Source: Flammeovirgaceae bacterium UBA7330 (lineage in GTDB: Bacteria > Bacteroidota > Bacteroidia > Cytophagales > Cyclobacteriaceae). Taken from it: a stretch of 64,000 bases of DNA. The stretch spans positions 806,001-870,000 of the forward strand of contig DKPQ01000017.1 in NCBI GenBank assembly GCA_002471275.1, written 5' to 3'. Below, in pieces: positions 8,487-16,228 of this stretch (its first letter is position 1; every line of letters begins with the position of its first letter). The translations under genes and the position numbers were made by a program. The notes under the pieces were generated by a model, which did not search any database, was not told the origin of the DNA, and saw nothing but the letters and a program-made list of their open reading frames with translations.

Positions 8487-8782
8487 AAAATCTTGAAGAA
8501 GAAATCAGTAAGACCTTACATAGCATAGATAATATTCAAAGGGCTGATCCCGGACCTTTCTTTTATACCAGGTTATCTGCAAAGATGGAGGTGCGTCCGA
8601 TGCCTTTAAGGTGGTACTGGAAAGTGGCTATGGTTGCACTATTGGCCTTTAATGTGGGAAGCTTCGTGTTGATTGGAAATTCAAATACGGAGGACACGGA
8701 GGATGGATTAAATGACATATCCAGTGAGTATCTGTACTATGTGCCTGACTATGAGTTAACATTCAACGAAGACATGCTATGA
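8483..8782 (+). CDS. Probable small membrane anti-sigma factor
   Basis: I choose the ATG at 8483, which overlaps the sigma stop, over a GTG 6 bp upstream; this gives 99 residues. The N-terminal 45 residues are polar and would be cytoplasmic. A single hydrophobic helix lies at about 46-66, followed by a short acidic periplasmic tail. Size, topology and coupling to an ECF sigma gene all fit an anti-sigma factor. No ZAS zinc motif (HxxxCxxC) is present, so the call relies on context. It overlaps the next gene by ATGA at 8779-8782. Confidence 0.65.
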   Translation: MKNLEEEISKTLHSIDNIQRADPGPFFYTRLSAKMEVRPMPLRWYWKVAMVALLAFNVGSFVLIGNSNTEDTEDGLNDISSEYLYYVPDYELTFNEDML

Positions 8783-9243
8783 AAAACAGAAATTTAATTA
8801 TTGCATTGTTTGTACTGGTTGCATTAAATGTCATTTCGCTTGGTTTTTTGTGGTATACAAACAGGCATCACATTGACCGGTTACCTGGCAGGCAGTCCGC
8901 AGATGCCAATTTTGAACTATTTAGGGAGATTGATTTCACCGAAGAGCAGGAGCGGAGCTTTAGGAGACTTTCTTTGGAACACAGAAAGTCCATGCGTCCG
9001 AAATTTATGCAGATGAGTGAGTTGAGATCAGCATTATTTGCTGGCTCAGAGCGCTTAAGTGACGAAGAAAGGGATCGTCTGCTCAACGAATTAAGTTCAT
9101 TACAGAGAACTGCTGACAGTCTAACATATGTACATTTCAGAAGTGTCTATCAATTATGCAATCCTGAACAAAAGCGTAAAATGGATGTCTTTATACACCA
9201 GATGGTCAATAGAGACAGAAGAGGAAATACCAGGCCAAAATAA
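8779..9243 (+). CDS. Periplasmic heavy-metal-sensor-like (CnrX/ZraP type) protein
   Basis: The 154-residue protein has one N-terminal membrane helix (about 6-27) and a helical periplasmic part. That part has FTEEQERSFRRLSLEHRKSMRP and LSDEERDRLLNELSSLQ, the arrangement of Metal_resist/Spy-fold proteins such as CnrX and ZraP. With the coupled sigma and anti-sigma genes it resembles the cnrYXH layout, where a membrane-tethered sensor controls release of an ECF factor. A metal ligand set is not evident: the periplasmic part has few His and one Cys. The inducer may therefore be misfolded protein rather than metal. Confidence 0.65.
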   Translation: MKNRNLIIALFVLVALNVISLGFLWYTNRHHIDRLPGRQSADANFELFREIDFTEEQERSFRRLSLEHRKSMRPKFMQMSELRSALFAGSERLSDEERDRLLNELSSLQRTADSLTYVHFRSVYQLCNPEQKRKMDVFIHQMVNRDRRGNTRPK

Positions 9244-9253
9244 TCTGTTACAG

Positions 9254-12200
9254 CTAGTGCTGACAACTACATTTTGGCTGCATCAACCCATGGGTGTGCT
9301 CATGCCAGGGAAAATTATCGTTGTAGCCTTCCTGCTCCCAATAGAACTTGTTTCGTTTTTTCTCCTCGTTACCAATCTCATTCATGGTTTCAGTGTCGTA
9401 CAGTCTGCCATTTACCATCGTGTATTTTACATATTGGGTATTCTCAATGTCTTGAAGTGGGTCTGCATCCAGCACGATCAGATCTGCCAGCTTTCCCGTT
9501 TCCAGCGACCCCATGTGATCACCCATGCCAATGTATTCTGCACCATGCAAAGTCGCCGCTCTCAATACCTCGAAGTTTGTCATGCCACCAAGGGCAAGGC
9601 TCCACATCTCCCAATGCATGCCCAGCCCCTGTAGCTGACCATGTCCTCCCACACAGACTCTTACCCCGACATCCACCAGGGCGTTGCACGATTCAGCAAC
9701 CTTGATAAACCCATTTTCATACTCCTCAATAGGTGCCATGGTTCTGTGTCTTGACCGGCTGTCGATGATGGCTCGCGGTGTATACTTCAGCAATTTCTCG
9801 TTTTCCCAGACATTGAACTTCTGATACCAGTAGTATTCTCCGTTCAATCCACCATAATTCACCAGCAGGGTAGGTGTATTACTTGTTTCACTGGCTTTCC
9901 ACAGGTTGATCACATCATCATACAAGGGAGCTATGGGTATGTTGTGCTCTATGCTGGTATGACCATCCAGGATCATGCTCATGTTATGAAAATAGGTGGA
10001 ACCACCTTCGGGGTAAACCATGATTTCCTGCTCCCGGGCGGCTTTGATGATCATTTGTCGCTGCTCCCGTCTCGGCTGGTTATAGCTTTTCACACTGAAT
10101 GTGCCATAAGCTCTGGTTCTGCTGATGGCGTGCTGAGCATCTTCATATTTATTGATCACCGCCTTAAAGTCACCATCAGCACCGTAGAGGATGGTACCTG
10201 TAGAGAAGATTCTTGGACCGACCATGTTGCCTGCTCGCACCATCTCCGATTGTGACATGGCTGTTTCGGAATTTGAAGAGGGGTCATGTGTGGCCGTCAC
10301 GCCAAATGCCAGGTTGGCATAATAGGAGTACTCTTTTTGAGGACTAATGCCATACCGGAAGGCACCAAGGTGGGCATGTGTGTCAATGATTCCGGGCATG
10401 ATTACTTTACCTTTTGCATCAATGACTTTTGCTTTGGTAGGGACTTTTACATCCGCTGCTGTCCCAACAGCCAGTATTTTATTATTCTCTACAATCAAGG
10501 TGCCATTTTCAATGACCTCTTCACCTTTCATGGTGATGATTTTAGCTCCAGTAATTGCGATGATACCATCAGGAATATCGGTTTCCAATGTCAATCCTAC
10601 TTCGATTGTTTGCCTGGGAATATCCCCAATGCTATCAGGTGAGCCTTCCAGAAAGGTGAAACAATCCTTAAGGTTTACGGTATGATAGTCATTGCCCAAT
10701 GTCCAATGCAGTTGATCACTGTTGGCGCTCCATTCCAGGTTGATGCCTGCATCGTCAGCTACCTTTGTTACGGGTAATGCATTCGAACTCCCACTCAATT
10801 CAAAGGTCTTACCGTGGTCAGAAAATGGCATGATATAGACATCATAGAGCTCTCCAAAAGCCAACCACTTGCCATCCGGGCTGATGCTGTATTGATTGGC
10901 ATACTGAGAATGAAAATGTACTTTTTCATCTTCTCCGTTGAGATCTACACTCTGATAGTTTTTATTTAAGGCTCCGAAAAGGAAGCCACCTGTTTGGTAG
11001 TAGATGCGGTTACCTGCTCTATTGAACCTTGGATATTCACCTTCTTTGGTAACAAACTTTGGACTCCCGCCAGCCAGCGACATGGTATAGAGGCCAGTGT
11101 TTAGCGTGTAGTCATGACCAAGAGCAAAATCTCCACCGTCTTTTCTGTATACAATCTGTTTGCCATCCGGAGAAATGGATGGGGTTCGATAAATGCCTTT
11201 TTCTGAGGTGAGTTTCTTTGGTGTACCACCTGAAGCTGATACTTGCATGATACTTCCTTTTCGCTCATCATCCCAGGTTACAAACACAATTGATTTTGAG
11301 TCGGGTGTAAATGTAGGTTCAAATTCATAATCAGTACCTTTTGTCAATCTTTTAGGCTCTCCGTCCGGGAGTTTTTTCACGTAGATATAACCGGCTGCAT
11401 TGAAGGCTAAAAGTTTTCCGTCCGGGGAGGTAGTGGCATTTCGGATCACGTTGGCCTCAAAAGTTTCGGGAGCGGGGTTTTGCTTGAATCGCACTGCATC
11501 AGTGATCTTATGTGATGAATTGACACTAAAGGGGATGATCACTGATTCACCGGTTTCTGTATTCAGCTTCCTGATTTTACCCTGGGCATACAGAATGATC
11601 GTTTTGTTATCCGGCAGCCAATTGTAATTGGGATAAACCCCGAAAATCGCCCAGACCTCCTGTTGATCTTTAGTAAGTTCAGCATAAACAGGTTTTTGTA
11701 CACCCGTTTCAAGGTCGTGGATGTACAGGACTGATTTGGTTCTAACTCTTCGAACGAAAGCCAGCTTCTTACCATTTGGAGATACCTGTGGTCTTACCGC
11801 ACCACCAGATCCGGTGATGTAATTTTCCAGCTCTCCAGTATTCAAATCATAACGTCTGATCACATAGATCTGGCTGTTGGGGTCTTTGTTGTATTGAAAA
11901 GAGCCACCCGGATACATGTCCTCACTGAAATACAAATGATGACCGGAGACCCAGGGTTCACCTACATCCTGTTGGTCATTTTTTCTCTTGGTAAGCTGAA
12001 CTCCGGAGCCACCGGCAATGTGATACATCCACATTTCACCGGCACCCAGAGATCGCTGGGAGGTGAAGTGTTTGCGGGCAATCAGGTATTCGCTGTCAGG
12101 GGTCCATACGGCATTGTTGAGCAACCTGAAATCTTCTTTGGTAATTTGTTTGGCATTGGATCCATCCGCATTCATGATCCAGATATTGTCTCCACCACCG

Positions 12201-12502
12201 GCATCGCTGGTGAACGATATATATTTTCCATTTGGACTGAACCGGGGCTGAACTTCAAAGGCGTGACCGGTACGGAGGGGCGCAGCTTTGCCTCCCTCTA
12301 TTGGCATGACGTAGATATCGCCTAGCAGGTCAAAAACGATTTGCTTGCCATCCGAGCTGACATCCAGATTCATCCAGGTGCCTTCATCTACAGTAAAAGA
12401 TGTTTCTTTGAACGGCTCGACTGGGGCAGTGACATCCCAGTCTTGTGCAGTAAGAGTAAATGAGATGATTGTAAGGAGAATGAAAATATTACTGGTTCGC
12501 AT
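9254..12502 (-). CDS. Secreted TolB-propeller amidohydrolase
   Basis: This 1082-residue protein has a signal peptide (1-19, ending LTAQ), a PD40/TolB-like beta-propeller (about 30-620, with repeats such as ISPDGKQIVYRKDGG) and a C-terminal amidohydrolase domain (about 650-1045). The metal-binding HxH is His709/His711 in DTHAHLG. Further ligand-type residues occur in SIEHNIP and GGHGQLQG, and the domain ends with the usual GSLETGKLADLIVLDADPL. It belongs to the imidazolonepropionase/prolidase-like branch and probably cleaves cyclic amides or peptides in the periplasm; the substrate is unknown. The last 20 residues are unusually rich in His and Cys (HEHTH, then KCSCQH). Confidence 0.88.
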   Translation of the reverse strand: MRTSNIFILLTIISFTLTAQDWDVTAPVEPFKETSFTVDEGTWMNLDVSSDGKQIVFDLLGDIYVMPIEGGKAAPLRTGHAFEVQPRFSPNGKYISFTSDAGGGDNIWIMNADGSNAKQITKEDFRLLNNAVWTPDSEYLIARKHFTSQRSLGAGEMWMYHIAGGSGVQLTKRKNDQQDVGEPWVSGHHLYFSEDMYPGGSFQYNKDPNSQIYVIRRYDLNTGELENYITGSGGAVRPQVSPNGKKLAFVRRVRTKSVLYIHDLETGVQKPVYAELTKDQQEVWAIFGVYPNYNWLPDNKTIILYAQGKIRKLNTETGESVIIPFSVNSSHKITDAVRFKQNPAPETFEANVIRNATTSPDGKLLAFNAAGYIYVKKLPDGEPKRLTKGTDYEFEPTFTPDSKSIVFVTWDDERKGSIMQVSASGGTPKKLTSEKGIYRTPSISPDGKQIVYRKDGGDFALGHDYTLNTGLYTMSLAGGSPKFVTKEGEYPRFNRAGNRIYYQTGGFLFGALNKNYQSVDLNGEDEKVHFHSQYANQYSISPDGKWLAFGELYDVYIMPFSDHGKTFELSGSSNALPVTKVADDAGINLEWSANSDQLHWTLGNDYHTVNLKDCFTFLEGSPDSIGDIPRQTIEVGLTLETDIPDGIIAITGAKIITMKGEEVIENGTLIVENNKILAVGTAADVKVPTKAKVIDAKGKVIMPGIIDTHAHLGAFRYGISPQKEYSYYANLAFGVTATHDPSSNSETAMSQSEMVRAGNMVGPRIFSTGTILYGADGDFKAVINKYEDAQHAISRTRAYGTFSVKSYNQPRREQRQMIIKAAREQEIMVYPEGGSTYFHNMSMILDGHTSIEHNIPIAPLYDDVINLWKASETSNTPTLLVNYGGLNGEYYWYQKFNVWENEKLLKYTPRAIIDSRSRHRTMAPIEEYENGFIKVAESCNALVDVGVRVCVGGHGQLQGLGMHWEMWSLALGGMTNFEVLRAATLHGAEYIGMGDHMGSLETGKLADLIVLDADPLQDIENTQYVKYTMVNGRLYDTETMNEIGNEEKKRNKFYWEQEGYNDNFPWHEHTHGLMQPKCSCQH

Positions 12503-12524
12503 TTTTGAAGCATTGATAAAGCCT

Positions 12525-12532
12525 CAAAAGTA
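12525..12532 (-). promoter_or_regulatory. -7 box for the amidohydrolase gene
   Basis: The minus strand reads TACTTTTG, fitting TAnnTTTG, about 23 bp ahead of the ATG at 12500-12502. No exact -33 TTTG lies at the expected distance. Confidence 0.4.
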
Positions 12533-12543
12533 AATAATCAGAT

Positions 12544-12559
12544 TTGACCAATCAGTCAA
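12544..12559. promoter_or_regulatory. TetR-like palindrome upstream of the amidohydrolase gene
   Basis: TTGAC (12544-12548), six bases CAATCA, then GTCAA (12555-12559) form a 16-bp dyad. Its shape and composition are typical of TetR/AcrR operators. It lies just upstream of the -7 box of the amidohydrolase gene, where a repressor could block polymerase. No TetR gene is in this window. Confidence 0.35.
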
Positions 12560-12631
12560 TATTATTTGAAAGGAGGATGATTGATTTGAATGGGGTCAGC
12601 AAATTGCCAGATCATGTGGGGTATGTGGGCG

Positions 12632-12673
12632 AAAAAAATCAGGGTTGTCTAAGAAACACTTAAACAACCCTGA
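12632..12673 (-). terminator. Rho-independent terminator of the sialate O-acetylesterase gene
   Basis: TCAGGGTTGT (12639-12648) pairs over 10 bp with ACAACCCTGA (12664-12673). On the minus strand the stem is followed by seven T. It directly follows the stop of the esterase gene at 12688. Confidence 0.85.
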
Positions 12674-12687
12674 AGTTAATTTTGATT

Positions 12688-14130
12688 TTAATCCGCTGCT
12701 CTGGTAGCATCATCCCAGGTGTCTGTTCTAAAGGATGATGCAGGTAACAGGTTGGTGTCATAAAGTGTTCCCTCAATCCAATTTTGCCAGGCATATCTTA
12801 TGGCTACGGGATTGGGTACCTTTTCACTTTTGACCGTTACGTTCTTTCGGTCAGTGATTTCTGCTGTTGCAGGGTAAAATACTTTGTCTTCACCAGCAAC
12901 TTCAAATCCGGATAGGCCTTTGTATGCATATACCCCTGATTCAGCATTGTTGAATGTAATGATCGCTGCTCCATCTTTCACCTCATGTGAGGCATAGGTT
13001 GGTCCTGCATAATCAATGGTCTTGAAACCATAGGTTTGATTGAGAGCATTGAACAGTAAGCGATCTGCCACTTCTTTTTTCTTGGGCGGATGAATGCAAT
13101 ATTCATCTCCAATGTCCAGCGTGACCGCAATACCTGAATTCGGAATGATGTCCACACATTTCAGTTGTGTTTCCCTGATAAAGGCAGAATTTTGGTAATT
13201 GTCATACGCATCGTGGTCGTTGTACCAGTAAGGGGCTATCTGTGCATAGTAAAAAGGAAAATCTCCGATTCCCCATCTTGTTCTCCAATCTTTGACCATG
13301 GCAGGGAAAAGCTCTTCATATTTTTTAGGTTCACCTCTATTGGATTCTCCCTGGTACCACAAGGCACCCCTGATGGTATAAGGAATCAATGGATGGATCA
13401 TGGAGTTATACAGTGCAGTAGGGATGTGGTTGGTTCCTTTAGTGATGTCCACATCTGTCAGGTCTACCTCCTGATACTTGCTGATTTCTTCTTTGCTGAT
13501 CCATGCTTGTACACTACTACCACCCCAGGAAGTATGGATCATCCCAACAGGGACATCCAGTATCTCTTGCAACTGTTGACCAAAGAAATAGGCCACAGCA
13601 CTAAAATCCAGGACGTTGTCCGGACTGGCCTCTTCCCATCCGGAATACTCTTTTACATCAGTTAGGGGAGCCTTAGAGCCGATCCGATTTACTGTGAACA
13701 GACGTAGGTTGGGGTTTTTAGCCTTTGCTGTAGCCAGCATTCCACCGTAAGTCGGCTGGCCGGTATAACCACTCAATGGCTGTTGCATATTGGACTGGCC
13801 AGAGCATATCCAGACCTCTCCAAATACAACGTTTTCCAACGAAATGTTGAAATATTTCCCGGCAATTCGGATAGTCTGAGGTTCTTTACTTCCGGTAGTC
13901 TTTACGTCTACTTTCCAATTACCTTCTTTGTCGGCTTCAACTTTAATGGGTTCACTAAGCCATGAGGCTTCTATAGTAAATTTCTCTTTGGCATCTGCCC
14001 ATCCCCAAAGAGGAACTGTGGTGTTTCTCTGGAGTACCATATTGGATGAAACGATTGCAGGAAGTTTGACTTCTGCAAACATTGAGTTTATGAGAAGTGA
14101 AAGAAGAAAAAAGAAAGAGAATTTTTTCAT
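12688..14130 (-). CDS. Sialate O-acetylesterase family protein
   Basis: The 480-residue protein has a signal peptide (1-19, ending MFA), an N-terminal beta domain, and an SGNH-type esterase domain. The nucleophile is Ser113 in GQSNM, WYQGESN is at about 258-264, and the general base is probably His347 in CIHPP. Family members remove acetyl groups from sialic acid or from hemicellulose and other acetylated glycans in the periplasm. The gene stands alone between a terminator downstream and a long gap upstream, and no glycoside hydrolase lies beside it. The true glycan is unknown. Confidence 0.88.
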   Translation of the reverse strand: MKKFSFFFLLSLLINSMFAEVKLPAIVSSNMVLQRNTTVPLWGWADAKEKFTIEASWLSEPIKVEADKEGNWKVDVKTTGSKEPQTIRIAGKYFNISLENVVFGEVWICSGQSNMQQPLSGYTGQPTYGGMLATAKAKNPNLRLFTVNRIGSKAPLTDVKEYSGWEEASPDNVLDFSAVAYFFGQQLQEILDVPVGMIHTSWGGSSVQAWISKEEISKYQEVDLTDVDITKGTNHIPTALYNSMIHPLIPYTIRGALWYQGESNRGEPKKYEELFPAMVKDWRTRWGIGDFPFYYAQIAPYWYNDHDAYDNYQNSAFIRETQLKCVDIIPNSGIAVTLDIGDEYCIHPPKKKEVADRLLFNALNQTYGFKTIDYAGPTYASHEVKDGAAIITFNNAESGVYAYKGLSGFEVAGEDKVFYPATAEITDRKNVTVKSEKVPNPVAIRYAWQNWIEGTLYDTNLLPASSFRTDTWDDATRAAD

Positions 14131-14240
14131 TTTTTGGATTGAATTTGGTTTAAGTTTTGATTTGGCCAGCCAATTTAGCCATTTATAATATTCGATACAA
14201 CAAACCGGAAATTGGGGTCAGGAGGGAGGTTCAGTGTTGT

Positions 14241-15497
14241 CTACCGATTCGGATTTTCATACCAGACAATTCCAAGCCCCTCACTTTCAGGACCAAAATT
14301 CTCTTCACAGGTGAGCACATCCAAATCACCATCTCCATCCATATCCAGGAGTTCCACGCGATCATATTTGATCCCGTCCGGACCGCTGATGTTGTGCCAG
14401 CGCCAACCGGATGAGGTAGGGGACTGATCATAGCTCAACCAATAAATGCCCGATTTATCACCCTCATTTGTTTCAGTACTGTGGACCATATCCAGCCGGC
14501 CATCTTCATTGATATCTCCAATACCAACGGATTTTGCCCGGCCTGTATTGGCTGTGATAGGGATATTGAAATTTTCCCACAGCTTACCCGAATGATCCAT
14601 TCGTTTGAAGAAGACAATTTGTTGAGTGGTGTATTCCGTAGCTATGGCGTCCTCCAGGCCATCCTGATCCAGGTCGGCCAGGTCCATAAACATGACTTCC
14701 GCATTTTGTGCCCCGATAAAGTGATTTTTCCAGGGTTGTTTCTGTTTATTATGCTTGCGGGGATTTTCCATCCATCGGATTCCATTCGTTTTGCCAGGCT
14801 TCCGATCTGAAGTGATGATATCCAAATCGCCATCACCATCCATATCTCTTGCAAAAAGTGACATGACCCAGGTGGCATCGCTGATGGGATGCCAGACCCA
14901 ATCGTCGAGGTTCCCGGGATTTTCAGGAGACTCAAACCATCCGATTTGGGCATTTTCACCTTTCCCACCAGCTACCAGGTCAATCCCATACTTACCATCT
15001 ACCTGGACCGGAATGGCATACATCCAACGCATCAGATTATCAGAAGCCGGGAGTACTTTACTCACCCACTTGCTCGAATCCATATAGTCTGCCGACTTTG
15101 GTGGAGCGATGTTGAAATAGATTTTCTGTTCTTTGCCCTCTGTACAGCTGATTACATCCAGGGTGCCATTGTTGTCGAAATCAAAGAAAAAAGCGTCTTC
15201 CACATCGGGTGTTTTGCCTACGGTGACTGATTGCCATACGCCGTTTTTTACCAGGTCGTTTCCCGGATGTACATACACTTTTGTATACCCGGATTCCTCC
15301 CATCCGGTGGTTATGTCCTGATGTCCGTCTCCGTTGACATCAGCGAGTCGCACTCCATCAGCACCGCTAAGTGAAGCGTCAATGGTATGCCGGGTCCAAT
15401 GACTCGATTGACTCATGAGCAACTGGGTATTGAATGCTGACAGTATGATCAGCAACAAGCCACAAACGAAAAATTGATTAAACAACAAAATAATCAC
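14241..15497 (-). CDS. FG-GAP/VCBS repeat secreted protein
   Basis: The 418-residue protein has a hydrophobic signal segment (about 5-30) and then about six FG-GAP-type repeats with calcium-binding-like DxNxDGxxD loops: DVNGDGHQD, DFDNNGTLD, DMDGDGDLD (twice), DLDQDGLED and DINEDGRLD. The predicted fold is a seven-blade propeller like that of integrins, exported to the periplasm or cell surface. Its 5' end overlaps the aquaporin gene by 20 bp on the same strand, so the two are probably co-transcribed. No enzyme motif is visible. Confidence 0.82.
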   Translation of the reverse strand: MIILLFNQFFVCGLLLIILSAFNTQLLMSQSSHWTRHTIDASLSGADGVRLADVNGDGHQDITTGWEESGYTKVYVHPGNDLVKNGVWQSVTVGKTPDVEDAFFFDFDNNGTLDVISCTEGKEQKIYFNIAPPKSADYMDSSKWVSKVLPASDNLMRWMYAIPVQVDGKYGIDLVAGGKGENAQIGWFESPENPGNLDDWVWHPISDATWVMSLFARDMDGDGDLDIITSDRKPGKTNGIRWMENPRKHNKQKQPWKNHFIGAQNAEVMFMDLADLDQDGLEDAIATEYTTQQIVFFKRMDHSGKLWENFNIPITANTGRAKSVGIGDINEDGRLDMVHSTETNEGDKSGIYWLSYDQSPTSSGWRWHNISGPDGIKYDRVELLDMDGDGDLDVLTCEENFGPESEGLGIVWYENPNR

Positions 15498-16197
15498 TTA
15501 CAAAAATGTACAACAATCCTGCAGCTATAGAACCAGCTATTGGGCCTATAACCGGGATCCATGCATAACCCCAGTTACTGTCACGCTTGTTTTTCATGGG
15601 TGCCAGGGCATGGAATATTCTGGGTCCCAGGTCACGTGCAGGGTTGATGGCATAGCCTGTAGTACCTCCTAAAGAAAGACCGATTCCCACAACCAACAGT
15701 CCAACGGGTAGTGCGCTTAAAGAACCCAGCCCTTCACCACTAACAAGAAAGAAAATGGCGAAGACAAGAGTAAATGTTCCAATAAATTCAGACATGAAGT
15801 TGTCGAAAGTACTTTTGATGGCTGGGCCGGTACTGAATATGCCTAGCTTGGTGTCTACATCTTCCGTTGCAGCAAAGTGAGGCCTGAAAGCCACATAAGT
15901 GGTAAAAGCACCCAAAAAAGCACCTATCATCTGTGCCAGGATGTAAGCAGGTACTTTGGCCCAGGGGAACTTGCCTACAACTGCCAAACCAACAGTAACA
16001 GCAGGGTTGATGTGTGCGCCACTCACTGATCCGGCAATGAAGACAGCTACAAAGACAGCTATCCCCCAACCAAAAGCGATCACAATCCAGCCACTGCTAT
16101 TGGCGTAGGTTTTCTTTAAAGATACGTTGGCATTCACTCCGTTACCCAACAGGAGTAATATGAACGTCCCGATGATCTCTGCGATAATTTCATTCAT
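15478..16197 (-). CDS. glpF: MIP family aquaglyceroporin (GlpF-like)
   Basis: This 239-residue inner-membrane channel has six hydrophobic segments and two NPA half-helices: NPA at 64-66 (HINPAVTVG) and 185-187 (INPARDLGPR). Asp189 after the second NPA-Arg is the residue that distinguishes glycerol facilitators from water-only aquaporins, so glycerol or other small polyols are the likely cargo. No glycerol kinase lies next to it. The upstream gene on the same strand is an acyl-CoA oxidase, with a 31-bp gap. Confidence 0.88.
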   Translation of the reverse strand: MNEIIAEIIGTFILLLLGNGVNANVSLKKTYANSSGWIVIAFGWGIAVFVAVFIAGSVSGAHINPAVTVGLAVVGKFPWAKVPAYILAQMIGAFLGAFTTYVAFRPHFAATEDVDTKLGIFSTGPAIKSTFDNFMSEFIGTFTLVFAIFFLVSGEGLGSLSALPVGLLVVGIGLSLGGTTGYAINPARDLGPRIFHALAPMKNKRDSNWGYAWIPVIGPIAGSIAAGLLYIFVSDYFVV

Positions 16198-16228
16198 TTT
16201 TGGGGTAGGTTAAATCTTGAGGTGAAGG

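Noticed and set aside
9274..12325. Several plus-strand frames of 100-145 codons inside the amidohydrolase gene
   Set aside because: They are antisense to a clearly conserved protein and show no domain or start signal.
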